A program made the position numbers and the translations under genes. DNA of 64,000 nucleotides from Aldrovandia affinis (taxonomy: Eukaryota; Chordata; Actinopteri; Notacanthiformes; Halosauridae). This document shows, in pieces, positions 1 to 11,800 of this stretch. Positions within the stretch are counted from its first letter, which is position 1; each line of letters starts with the position of its first letter. The stretch is from the NCBI GenBank assembly GCA_029706075.1, contig JAINUG010000260.1:525001-589000 (forward strand), given 5' to 3'. Below the pieces are notes generated by a model, which saw only the letters and a program-made list of their open reading frames with translations, ran no database searches and was not told the DNA's origin.

Positions 1-1734
1 AAACAATGGCCTTGGAATTACCCTGCTTCAGTGAGCACAGGTTTTTCTCAGTACTGAACCAGAAATCTCTGCGCGCTAAGATTGCCATGCTACCTTCAGG
101 GGTCATTCTGAGTATTTAGATGGCATTAAAAACAAGGATGTCTTCCGCGAAACCAGCTGACTTCAAGATGAAAGCCCTCCTTGAGATGTTAATCGTTGTT
201 GTAGGGAGTGATTTGTGGTTATGCAATGATACGCCTCTGGGTTTATCTCTGAACGTGTGTGGCTGGGGTTGGCGTATGAATGCACTTATTCTTGTGGTAT
301 CAAGCCCGAGGCAAACACGGATTATGACTAAAATCAGTGTTTGGAGGAATTGCAGGGCATACCTGTAATTTAAGGTTATCGCTGCAGTTTTATGAGCACC
401 GCCAAAGGTTTTTTGTGACTCATGAAAGCATTTGGTCCTTGTAGAAATTAAGTGTAGAACTGAACTTCTCCTTTGAGCTGATTTTGGGTTTTGTTGCCTC
501 TGTGCCTGACGATTCCACTTCTGTTATTTTGTTTGTTCGTTTTTTTTGTACAATAGAAAATTGTAGGCCTCTAGGTACTGCTTTCAACAAGCAAAATGCT
601 TCTGTCAGTCAAAATACATTCCCAACACATTCATAATGGTGCTTTCACTTCCATCTAAAATGTGTGTTGGTTTGGCCTCAGGCCCATGTGAATGTATGCA
701 CACCTGTAATAAGAAAACAATCTAAACACCTTCTGCCAGCGACAAGTAAGGTATAGCTTGCTACTGTCACTGTACTGTACATGTTTGTGTGTGTTTATGT
801 GTGCACGCACACACATATGTATGTGACAAGAGAGTATGTGTGTGTGCATGTGTGTGTGCACAGTATGTGTGTGGTTATGGTTGACATATTCAACCGAAGA
901 AGAACTGAAGAGAGAGACAAAACCCTGTAGTTTGTCAGCACGGCACATCACTTCCTGTGCACGGCACATCACTTCCTGTGGCATCTGAGGTTGTGTCATG
1001 TAGCCTCACATGAGCTTGTTTATACCCTTCTCGGTGTGTTTGCGTTCTCTTGCCGGTTCCCCACTGAAATGACAGCACACCCTGATATATGGGTCTGCCC
1101 TGAGTTAACCGCACTTGTCATGAGGGTCATAACCTTACAGTACTATGAGCCTGACTGGGTTGACACTCTGATGTGAAATAAGTCCACCCAAACGTCTGTG
1201 GATGTGCTTTGCTAATAAACCAAATGGTATGTTACAACTTCTGAGGGTTCCAATGGGGGTGGGCATGATAAACCACGTAAGCCAGCCAAATCCACCATCA
1301 GAGATCTGCTGGCACCAATCATGTTGCAGGAAGCCTAGGCCAGAAAAGCTAACAAAGTAAAATATGGTGAAATATGTAGCTGATTTTTGTTGCTTGTTTT
1401 TACTTTGAAGGGGGGGAAAAAACATTTAACCAATTCCGCTAAAGTGATTTCGCTGCGTTGACATAGAGAATGCAAAACAACCTTGAGCTTACGTTCGAGA
1501 GAAAAAAAAAAGCTTTAAAAAAAGCTTTAACCTTATTTTGATAAAAGCCCTTGTATTGCATTTGGGGGCTTTTCACACTGTGAACCATTCCTGCACTGTG
1601 CTGACACTCCACCCACACACAGCCAGCACATTCCCCCGAGTCCGACTGTCAGAGTCATGTAGAGAGCCTCCAGGCACACTGCACACCTCCCGAAAGCTAC
1701 AGATAACTGCCAAGATATAGGAAACACTTGAGTA
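1..1734. other. Non-coding; simple repeats and a 21-bp direct duplication
   Basis: No ORF resembles a known protein. A (TG)n-like tract spans about 783-880. A 21-bp unit, ACGGCACATCACTTCCTGTG(C), is repeated in tandem at 940-960 and 961-980, and each copy carries an ETS-type ACTTCCTG core. A-rich and G-rich runs lie at 1411-1424 and 1501-1531. Confidence 0.4.
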
Positions 1735-2985
1735 AATCAGTTATCATCCCATCATGCTTAGGGTCATGTATAAAAATGCTATGAGTAAATGAGGGATACA
1801 AGCATGTTGAAAACAAGTGCTTCCACACAGGTGTGGTTCCTGAGTTAATTAAGCAATGAACATTCATCATGCTTAGAGTCATGTATGAAAATGCTGGGCT
1901 GGCCCAGTTGCCCATTATTTTGGCTACCATGGATAGAACAGATCTCAGTGACTTTGAAAGAGGGGTGATGGTTGGGCCACATTTGGCAGGAGCTTCAGTG
2001 ATGAAGACTGTTCAACTTGCTGATGTTTCATGAGGAACAGTAGTTAACGTGACATTGGCTTGGACGTCTGAGGGAAAGACATCAAGTAGGGGCAACTGTG
2101 GTCGAAGGCGGATACATTTTACATTTTAAGCATTTAGCAGACGCTAGCGCACAAGATCAGTGCAGTAATACAGCAATAGACATCATTGCAGGCGTCTGCG
2201 TATCATACCTGTAACACTAGGAAAGAAAAGGTTAGTGTGTTTTTTTAATATATATATTTTTTTTTTTTTTTATAGTGTAGAACAAGTAAACAGTGGTGAC
2301 GACAGATTGACTGGATGGACAGTGTCCAGTGGTAGTGGAGTCTGAAGAGGTGGGTTTTGAGTCTCTTGCGGAAGATTGGAAGTGATTCCGCAGTCCTGAC
2401 CGATTGCATACAAGGATACTGCTTGTATGTGCCATAGACCAGGATGTCCATGCATTGGTTTAAGATACAAGGCAAAACAGAAGAGCAACACTGAATCTGT
2501 TGGCTGCAAATATCAATCTAGGGTGTGGCAGGCATTTTCATCAATAACAATACGTTGAGAACTTCAGAGAGGGATACTATGGTCGGGTTGCAAGAACACA
2601 GGCAGCGGTCTACTGAGCAGTGGAAAAAAGTCATATGGTCAGATGACTCATCCTTCACTATGTTCTGAACAAGCGGATGAGTGCATGTGTGGCGCACGCC
2701 AAAAGAAACCTACAGGCCCGAGTGCTTGTTTCCCACGGTGAAGGGTTCTGGTGGCTCTATTATGGTGTGGGGTGCATTTTCCTGGCATGGTTTAGGTCCA
2801 CTCAACCCCTGAGAGGGCAGGGTAAACACCAATAAATACAAAGCCATTCTGAGTGATCACCTTCGTCCTATGGTGAAGCATTACTATCTTGATGGGAGTG
2901 GTCTCTTCCAGGATGAGCATAAAACCAATTCTGCAGCAATGCCTGAGAGCATTTTCCACCACCAATAAACATCAACAAATTCCAT
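1735..2985 (+). mobile_element. Tc1-like transposon relic, split by an L2 fragment
   Basis: Fragments of a Tc1/mariner transposase can be read in shifting frames: MDRTDLSDFERG...GASVMKTVQLADV at about 1928-2030 (N-terminal helix-turn-helix) and a later segment at 2620-2800 reading like VIWSDDSSFTMF and GSIMVWGAFSW (catalytic core). Stops and frameshifts are frequent. An L2-type piece at about 2112-2490 interrupts it. No clear terminal inverted repeats are recognised. Confidence 0.6.
2112..2490 (-). mobile_element. L2-type LINE 3' end fragment
   Basis: The minus strand carries the end of the L2 reverse-transcriptase ORF ([25 protein letters not shown], near 2410-2335), the T/A-rich spacer and the tail ending TGCTAAATGCTTAAAATGTAAAATG at about 2112-2140. 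It resembles the longer copy at 17.98-18.87 kb and lies inside the Tc1-like relic. Confidence 0.7.
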
Positions 2986-4170
2986 CAGTCCATTCTGGAT
3001 TTGTTGATAAACCTACTGACGAAAGGTGATGTGTGTTCTAATGCCTGAAGGATTGAAACTATAGCAGACTCTGAACTGGCCCGAGCCTCCCTGCGTTGAG
3101 CTTGGTGGTTAGAAGAGAATGATCCACTATCCCGCTTGGAGTTTACAGGGAAGGGAAGATAACGATGCGCGTAGTTAGCCACTAGATGGAAGTAAAGAGC
3201 TCTGTAAAAAAGACCGCAAGAACAAAAGCGCTTTGTCATGCTAGGCCTCCTCCATTCAATGAAATTATGTGCTCACCAGGGTTGGCCTCAATTTCATTTT
3301 AATTGTCAGTCAGGAAATTAAATTAGGGTGATTTGGGGTAAAGTGGGACACTTTTTGCATATTTGACTTCTGCAACATATTTTGATATGAACCCAATACA
3401 TTAGATCCTCACCTGATACCATTCTGAAATTCCCAAGATGTTTTCTAATCAAATCAGAAGAAAAAAAGCTGATATCATACTCAGAGGAGACATGGCACAT
3501 ATATTAGTGTTCCTTGTGCCAAAACAAAAAATTCTGTGTCCAATTGATAATCTGGGACACTGATTATTAGGCTTAGAAAAGCATACATCACCATAATTTA
3601 TGCGTAAACCCATGTATGGTCATTTCAATTAGGACAATGTTTTGATGCCTTTATCTATTAGGCAAAAAAAACTAGTATCCGTCTGCATGTTATTTAGAAT
3701 GTCAAACAACATCAAACAAACCATGTACTTGAAAAATGTTTCATTTATTAGGCCTACTAATAATATTAGGCAACAACATATTCATTTAATTTCAATAAAA
3801 AACATTTAATACTATTTGCATTTATTAGGCAACAACAATAGGCCTAATTCATTTCATTTCAACAATGGGGAGCAATTCATTTTCATGTAACAGGCATTTA
3901 ACTTAATTTCAGCAATGGGGAACAATTCATTTTCATGTAACAGGAAAATTCAATTTCATTTCATTTCAATCATTTAAAAATAAGCCGTTTTCATAACCAA
4001 CTTTCAGAACGTGTATGACTACACTTGTCGGCAACAACGTATTCATTTCATTTCAATAAAAAACATTTATTACTAATAATATTAGGCAACAACAATAGGC
4101 CTAATTCATTTCATTTCATTTCAATCAATTAAAAATAAGCCGTTTTCAGAACCAACTTTCAGAACTTGTA
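2986..4170. other. Non-coding, with AT-rich imperfect tandem duplication
   Basis: From 3741 to 4170 an AT-rich unit of about 155 bp is duplicated: AAAAATAAGCCGTTTTC appears at about 3976 and again at 4131, each followed by the same 30-40 bases, and TTAGGCAACAACA recurs four times. This block abuts the 3' end of the pogo-like element and may belong to it. Nothing recognised at 2986-3740 apart from a GGGGTAAAGTGGGACAC stretch at about 3336. Confidence 0.4.
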
Positions 4171-5617
4171 TGACTACACTCTAGTTGGCAAACAAGCAGT
4201 CCTTGCATGTCAAGGACCTATCATCATCTATAATCTCATTAATCTCTGCACAGGTTTCATGGTACCACCGGCTGCAGACAGCACACGACAGCCACTCCTC
4301 TGTGCACTTGGGGTCGTCTTTGTCCCCATATGCATGCCGACAGATTATTGGGTTTAGCCTTGGGCCCTTTCCCCTTGCCCTTTACCCCTTTTCCTTGAAC
4401 ATAGGCAAAATGTTCGTTGCTCGTCAAGTTCCAGGAAGGAGGTTTTGCCCTCTGGCAGCTGGTGGTTGGTCGCTCTCTCACAGGAATCTGAATGAGATCT
4501 CTGAAGGAGACTTCTGCTGTCTCCGGCTGCATCTCCACTTCAACCTCCTGTGCCAGAGGTGGTGGGGTCACGATCTTGATATCCTCGGGCACTGTCAGGT
4601 GGGACAGACAAGTGTGCTGCTGAGGAGGGAACATCACTGGCTGAACAGCACCGTGCAGAGGGTGGGGTGGGGTCTGCACAAGCAGTGTGTCATCCGTTGG
4701 AGTGTCCTCTGGGGTCTCCTGGAGGGGTCTCTCTGTGGTCTCACTTGGAGCGAAAAGGCTAGCCTTGATCTGGGCTGGGTCGGGCTGGGTATATCCCACA
4801 GCCTCGAAAGCCAGCCTGGGCATTTGAAGGGGTAGCTGCTTTTGTCCAGACCTTCGAAAACAGTGGCAAAAACAATGCCCTGTCAAGTCTTTTCCCTCCG
4901 CTCTCCCTGGTGATGATCCTCCCCTCCAGCCTCCAGAAGAGCTTCAGGCTCTTGAACAGGGCCCTGTCTGCTGGCTGCAAATAGTGAGTGGGGTGGGGTG
5001 GTAGGCTAAACACGTAGACATTGTTGTCTCTCATTATGTTTAAAAACTCCAGATTGTATACTTGAGGTGTGTCCGTCAACGAGGAGTAGATGGGGTCGTG
5101 GATCATCTTTTGGGAGTTTCTGCAGAAACAGTTTTCCCCATTCGACGAAGAGCTCACTGTTGATCCACCCGTTGTCAGATATCTTCACAGCTGTATTTTG
5201 GGGAGACCCCAGGAGCCACTCCGCCTTCATTCGCTTGCCTTTAAATATGACCATCGTTGGTCCATACCCACCAGCAGCGTTGAGACTGGCCAGGCAGGTG
5301 GTCGTTTCTCCCTTCTCTCCACCAGTGACCTCAAAACAGGGTGATCCTACTTCAGCAACTACCCTGGTGGAGAGGAAGTGGTCCTGGAGCCCTGTCTCAT
5401 CACAGTTCCAGATGTGGTCTGGGACATTCTCTAACCCCAGGGTCTCGATCATGTCTTGATATTTTTTGAACCATTCCATCACCACAGTGGGGTTGAATCC
5501 TGCTGCTCTGGCTGCTGAGAGTGCTTCAGGTTTTCGGATACCAAGGTTGGGTTGTCGCTTCATAAATCCTTGAAACCAACCGTAGCCTGGTGTCGTAATT
5601 AATGTTTGAATAATCAT
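4171..5617 (-). pseudogene. Pogo/Tigger-like DDE transposase, frameshifted, with C-terminal zinc finger
   Basis: The minus strand encodes a DDE-superfamily transposase of the pogo/jerky/Tigger kind. Seen in order: GWFQGFMKRQPNLGIRKPEA (5570-5510), WNCDETGL with the first catalytic Asp (about 5410), LLLVDGHTS with the second Asp (about 5080), then, after a one-base frameshift, YNLEFLNIMRDNNVYVFSLPPHPTHYLQPADR with the third acidic residue (about 5060-4960). A second frameshift near 4790 leads into a Pro/Thr/Glu-rich linker. A third leads into a Cys/His-rich C-terminus (CRHAYGDKDD...CTEEWLSCAVC..WYHETC, about 4330-4230) resembling a PHD-type finger. The N-terminal DNA-binding helix-turn-helix is missing. 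At least three frame breaks make it a fossil. Confidence 0.8.
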
Positions 5618-7157
5618 GTGTTGTAATTAACCAGGCATCTTTGCTGAGCTAAGGAGGACAATATCATAATGTGATACTGTCCTGTCCAACTAAAACAAGC
5701 AGTAACGCCGTCGAGAGAGTGGTAGCATAATTACTGTATCCGACAAACTTTCTCTAGACTGTAGGTAAATGGCGAGGCTAGATTGGCTGAACGGCCTGTT
5801 CTCTTCATTCTGTACTGTTATATGTTTAAGCTGGAGCTACAAATGGAGGTAAATTAGCGGTAACGATAGCGTAGCCAACGTACATTGTGAGCACAACCCA
5901 TTGAGAAATGTTCACGGTCAAAGGTATGGACCACTTGGTATAGGAATAAAGCGCAATTTATGGCACTTTTCGTCCAATTACATTTTTTTATTCCACGTGG
6001 TAGGCTAATCATCGTGTTGCTGCCGACGACAGGAACATCCGTTTGACTGACGTGCTATAGCGCATGATCGTCAAACGACGAACACTTCTGTCACTGGCCC
6101 TCCTTCGGCTATTATCCTGATTATACTTTCCTTTCATCTGGTTCTGGTGCTGCGGTAACCCGATGTCGCAGCATCATTGTGGAAAAGAGAGATTTCACAT
6201 GACGTAAGAGTCATGTGAAATCACTTCAAAGCGCAGAAATCTATTATTTGTGCACGCGAGACTCGCTCGGCGTACAGGCTCTGAAAGCCGAACAGCTTGT
6301 CAAGCCAAGATGTATTGTAATAAACGCGTTTTATTATTCTGTCCTTATCTGGAACGAAAGCCATTTACTGTTTGTTTGATATGTATTGAAGTATGACGGA
6401 GAAAACCTAAAACGTCGTGGTTAACAATAGCTGTTCCCTAATCACAGTGATTGTCACGCTCTGAGCTTTATCGCAGCGTAACACAGAAGCATTCCACCAA
6501 TGTTATTGCAACGTGTCTGCGATGTTTCTTGCGCAACGTTAAAACAATGGCATTACCGTGAGAAAGACTCGCTCATTCATTCGCGTGTGTTCCCAGGAAT
6601 AAGGGATAACCCAGTTGAGTAGCCTGACGTCCACATACACAAAATAAATGATTTGGGGAATTCCAAAAATGTCAAGTCTGTTCTTATATCGATGGGATTT
6701 TTTTTGCCCTGGTGTTCTGTAAACGAATCTTGTAGTGTGAATCATGTTTGCGCATGGGTTATGTTGGCATTATTGTGCGTTTTGCCAGTGCACATTATGT
6801 CTTGTGGAAGTAGGCCCATAGAGGTAAATGTGTGGCAAAATCTTACTGTTCATCTATGGAATATTTCCTTCTTATTATTCCATTTGTGGGTTTGGAGACT
6901 GGTGTCATTCTCCGCCACAGCAGTCTCTCCACTCTTTCTTGTGTCCTGCGGTGGACTTTAGGCGAGACCTCATGAAAGCAACAGAAACAGAATGGAAGAG
7001 CGCAGGATCGAACACACAACCTCCTTGCATGAAGGACATATCATTTGCCTGAGGGCTGGGGCTGCTGTGTGGCTCATTCTGTTAAGGCCCTGTTCTAGTA
7101 TGTGGACAGGCCAAGTATGAGTCGTGGTATTGAATTCAGACCGTGCCTCTGCCGACT
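5618..7157. other. Non-coding; perfect hairpin and a CR1-like tail
   Basis: No gene is seen. A perfect 13-bp inverted repeat lies at 6191-6222. Bases about 5775-5825 (GGCTAGATTGGCTGAACGGCCTGTTCTC) look like the 3' end of a CR1-type LINE or dependent SINE. The rest is unassigned single-copy-looking DNA. Confidence 0.35.
6191..6222. repeat. Perfect inverted repeat with E-box core
   Basis: GATTTCACATGAC (6191-6203), six-base loop, GTCATGTGAAATC (6210-6222). The arms are perfectly complementary, and each contains a CATGTG E-box within TCACATGAC, similar to MiT/TFE or USF sites. It could form a cruciform or act as a paired binding site. Confidence 0.7.
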
Positions 7158-9880
7158 GTTTTAGTTTTAGTTTATTAGTTTATTATTTCGAGGACATTCC
7201 AGATACATGAACCATATAAAATACAGAAAAAAGGCAGCATTAACCTAGTCGGTTAATTTTCAGCTGTAGTCCCCGGCAAAAAGCATCCTAAAAAGTAAAG
7301 TAACAAGTAAAAAGTAAAATCATTGATTAAAATAATGCATTTCGATACCCTAAGGGCACGTGGCCAAGACAAGGCACACCAACATCACACTTGACAAATA
7401 AACCACAGGACGTTTACAGGCCACACCACATTAAGCACTTACAAACAGTAATACATTAAACAAAACAGGTAAGATGGAGAGGCAGCACAGAGAGGGATTA
7501 ATGAGGACAGGTATAGTTCTCGGTCAGCCAGGCTTTAAGGTGTGTTGTGAAGGTGGAGTAGGTGTGTGTGTCTTTGAGTTGGTTGGGTAGTGAGTTACAG
7601 TTTTCTATTGCTATCACTGAGAAGGATTGTTTACTGAAGGTGCTTTTCCTGAATGGAACTATGAAGTCGCCACGAGAGGTGCTTCTGGTGGGCCGTGTGC
7701 TGTGATCACGCTGGTTTATGAAAGAGTTAAGTGGGGGAGGGGCTTTGTTGTGAAGGATTTTATGGATAAGACAGATGTTTTTGTATTTGATGGTGTCTTC
7801 CCAGCTAAGGTATTTACGTTTATCTAAAATGGTACAGTAGTGTGTGCTGTTAGGCTTTTGATCCAGGACCTTAAGGGTCCGCTTGTATAGGGTGGCTAGT
7901 GGCTTTAGGGAAGTGGTGTGTGTATGGCCCCAGCTTGTCAGACAATATGTGAGGTGCGACATAATTGACGCATCCATATATAGTCTGGCAGCACTCATGG
8001 TCAGTGAACTCCTGATATACCTGAAGTTTGCCAGGCCAAACTTCACCCTACCGGACACTTTCTTGATGTGTTCTTTGAAAGTCAGATTAGAATTAATGAT
8101 GATCCCTAAATATTTAAACATCGGAACTATGCTAATGTTTTGCCCTGAAATGGTTATGTTTGCCATGGTCTTGCTGTGTTGTTTGGAGAAGAACATTCCT
8201 ACAGTTTTCTTTATATTGAGCTGGAGGCATGAGCTGTTGAGCCAGTTGGTGACCTTTTTCATAGCAGCGCTAAGTTTGGCAGCTGCCAGGTGTTTGGTCG
8301 TGGCATGCACATATAAGACGGTATCATCAGCGTACATTTGTACATGCACTTCTGGGCAGACGGATGGTAGGTCGTTGATATATAGGCTAAACAAAAGTGG
8401 GCCAAGTATGGAACCTTGTGGTACCCGGTGCATGACATGAGGGTAGGTGAGCGCTGATTGTTTAACTGGACTAGCTGATTTCTGTCACTGAGATATGACT
8501 CCAACCATTTAAGTGCTGATGGGGAGAAGTTGAAGGCAGACAGCTTGGTGATAAGGACCTGGTGATTGACTGTGTCGAAGGCTTTGCGGAGATCTAAAAA
8601 CACAGCACCTACAACACCTCCTCTATCAACCATCGCTTTGACCTTTTCTAAAAAGTAGCAGTTAGCCGTTTCTGTAGAGTGAAGGGTCCTGAAGCCAAAC
8701 TGCATTGGATGAAGGGGGAATGGGCTACTGCTTAAAAGTGAACAAGCTGCTCTGTAACCCACTTCTCAGTGACCTTGGAGATAATAGGTAAAATACTGAT
8801 GGGTCTATAGTGTATAGTTACCAATATCTTGGGGTTACCTGACTTGAAGATGGGAGATACAATAGCAGTTTTCCAGGCACTAGGGACTGTTTCCTCTAGT
8901 ATTGATTGGTTGATTGTTTGTGCGATGGGGTGGACTAGGTGTTCTTTTAGAGATTTCAGCATTGTAGTGTCCATTCCATAGATATCCTTCGCTGTTGAGA
9001 GTTTAAGAGATGTAATGATGGCTTGGGTTTTGTGTGCGAGATGGGCTGAATGCTGAAAGAGGGCTTGGTTTCGTCCACTTCAACATTATTGTTGGTTGTT
9101 TGAGGAAAATTCTGTGCAATTTCTTTCACAGAATCTATGAAATACGTATTAAAGGCTACAGCTATTTGGGCTGGATCTTGTGTTAGGTTGTCATTCAGTT
9201 TCAGCTCTATCTGTTTCCTAGGCCTGTGGTTGGTTCCCATGACATTCTGGATTTGTTCCCAGATCCGTTTTGTGTTTCCCTTTGCCTCTTTAATGATTGT
9301 AATAAAGAAATTAGCTTTAGCCTTTTTGATCGCTGTGGTTACTTTGTTATGGAGGGAGGTAAACCTATGCCTGTCACTGACTAGCTGTGGCTTATTCTCC
9401 AAAGCTCTTTTCAATGCGAGGTCTCTTTCCTTCATCAGGTTAACTATCTCAGTATTGAGCCAGGGGAGGGAGTTGTTTTTTTTCTTTCCTTTCACTTTTT
9501 GAGTGAACTCATTGACTAGACTATGTAGTTTGGTTGCAAGTGCCTTGGACTCTTCCTCTACGCTATTCCCCGTGAGGATGTTATTCCAATCAGTCTGCTG
9601 CACTGCTCTTTCGAAATTGTTCATTTCCTTTTGGGGGATCCTTAATTGCTCAACTGGATTAAAGGGATGTTTAAAACGCTTATTAGTCAGTTTTCTGGAC
9701 AGTAGTGTCAGGTTGTGATCAGAGAGACCAGTAATAAGATTATATGTCTTGACTACTCTTTCAGGTTTGTTGCTAAAAATCAGGTCTATCTGTGTCTGGG
9801 AGGATGCGGTTATTCTAGTTGGGCCATCTAAAAGTTGTTGAAACTCCAGACTATCTGTGGCCAGCAGGCCACATAATTGG
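7158..9880 (-). pseudogene. Jockey-superfamily LINE (Rex/CR1/L2-like) reverse transcriptase, 5'-truncated and frameshifted
   Basis: Reading the minus strand from 9624: a linker between endonuclease and reverse transcriptase (WLNTEIVNLMKERDLALKRA), then VPSAWKTAIVSPIFKSGNP and YRPISILPIISKV (8880-8790), FLDLRKAFDTVNH (motif A, about 8600), [22 protein letters not shown] (motif B, 8430), MYADDTVLY (motif C catalytic Asp pair, about 8335), and the thumb region [30 protein letters not shown]. At least three frame changes occur (near 8970, 8750 and 8430). The apurinic endonuclease is almost all missing, and the 5' truncation near 9.88 kb is typical of LINE insertion. A 3' UTR runs to about 7158. 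Confidence 0.82.
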
Positions 9881-11458
9881 CCATAATTGGCGATAGCGTT
9901 GCCCAGGGAGGGAGGGATTCAGTTGTCTGTGTCTTGTCGCACCCCAACGACCCTGGCTGATAAATTGGGTGCCCGCAGTCTGCCCAGTCTAAGCGTTACA
10001 ACCCAAAAAATAGCTATGTTGGCACAAACACAACACTTGTTTCAGTACTCTCTCGCTTCCATCATCCTCCTGAGACACAAATTGCAGAGAGACTGTTAGC
10101 TAAGTTAGTGTTGTGTAGCTAGCTAGCTAGCTCATAAACCTAGCAGCTCACTAACTTAGCCGATTTTGTTAGCTGGTTCATCCTCTGCGAGCATGCTGCA
10201 CTAGCTAGTTATGTCATCCAGCAGCAATGACTGAAAAGCCCCAAAATGCCAACCACTACAAGAAAGGAATATATAAGGTTAATGGACTTGGCAAGCATTA
10301 TTGATGTTGTTTTGTTGACTTTGAAGGAATTATAAGTTATGTGTTTGGGAATGGGAGGTGATTTGTTTTCATCGAGAGTAGCTAGCTGGCTAGTAACTTA
10401 AGAACGTAACACCGTGGCGAGCGCAGAAAAACATTTATATTTTGTGAGCTAACTAATCACCAGACATTCACACCATGGAGTTCCACACTTGTGTGATTTT
10501 AGCACTGTTCAGAAATGATGGAGGTCTTTGTGCACAACAAAAAATGTGTAGAAAATATATACCTTTGTTTCCCAAATGTTTGGTTCATTTTTGAATGTTG
10601 AATTTCATTAAGATTCGACCCGTATTTTATGAGTTATTTGTAATTGTTAATCAATATTGTGCTAGATATACTATACTAACTAGAAATAGTAATATACAAT
10701 TTTATATATACCACGTGAGCAATTGGCAGGCAAACAGAGTTTCTTCTGAAACTCTATATCCAGTTTCCCCTGTAGGGCAGGTGTGTGCTTGGGGCAGGGT
10801 GCGTCATGTTCCAAGCACCAAGCACCATTAGCCACAGATTGCTGCCATGACAACCAATTATAATGGAGTCACTGCTTTGGTGTAATCGGGCACCAATGGT
10901 CCGACTATTTTCAGCCAGGAAGCAGCACAGGGCAGCGGCATACTGGTTGGTATGGTCACTGGCTTGTGTGCCTAGAGCAAAGCAGTTACTGTTTATATCA
11001 GTTCAGCTGCATGCATTGGTTTTTGGTTTTATGCATTGGACTTCCTTGCTATTCCTGTTTATTTACTTTTAAACCATGCTTCAGACAAGACAATAATACA
11101 GTGCCAATCAAGTGTAAAATGAAATGTGTTGTTGAATCAGGGGGAAGGCCCATTGTTGTACCAATATTATATTTTTTACTGTGTTCCTTAATTTTATTGG
11201 CAATGCAAGCGAAGGAAGATGCGGAGCTGTCATAGCATTGTAAGCTGATATTGTGTGGGTGGCGTGGGTGTGTTCAGACCATTTCTGACAAATGTAGAAG
11301 CTAGGGCCAGAAGTACGCACTTTAAAAAGTCCCTGTGACTTACCGTTTTCACAGCTTGCCATGCCCAATTGCCTAAAGACCTTTTTGCCTCTGTTTTTTT
11401 CCTGAGCAGTGCTTGTGCACTTACTGCCCCCAGTTGTGGTCATAATAAGAAACGGAAG
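9881..11458. other. Non-coding stretch, no gene seen
   Basis: Contains a GCTAGCTAGCTAGC run at 10115-10135 and AT-rich DNA. No ORF has family resemblance, and I recognise no repeat family with confidence. Confidence 0.3.
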
Positions 11459-11800
11459 TTGGGTGGCGCAACCACTGAAGGCACTTGCCCAGAGTGCAGG
11501 TTTCCCTGTGCAGCCAGGGTCTGATCCCCAGCTGCTCCAGCCCGGCTCTGGCCGGGAGTCCCTTTCAGGGGCGGCGATTGGCTGTCCGGGGGAGGGTAGT
11601 CAGCACAAGCTCACTGCAGGCACAGAAAACATCCCTGCAGGTATCGGAATCATGGTCAATGATTGGCGGGGTCTGTCTCGAAGGACACGGTTCTCTTGCC
11701 CTCATCACTGCTGGTCCCGTGGTTGCGGGCAGCGGGCCCGTGGCGGGAGGGATTGAATCAATAGAGGGTATAATTGGCCACCAAATTGAGAGACAAACAG
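11459..11800 (+). mobile_element. SINE-like repeat, family C
   Basis: A tRNA-like head (GGCGCAACCACTGAAGG ... GGGTCTGATCCCC) is followed by a GC-rich body (GGGGCGGCGATTGGCTGTCCGGGGGAG) and a tail AGAGGGTATAATTGGCCACCAAATTGAGAG. The body and tail recur at 23733-24095 and, inverted, at 43338-43675. Confidence 0.65.

Noticed and set aside
4185..4835. 216-codon plus-strand ORF
   Set aside because: Antisense to the linker of the pogo-like transposase; composition reflects the GC-rich opposite strand.
7883..8440. 185-codon plus-strand ORF
   Set aside because: Antisense to the LINE reverse transcriptase.
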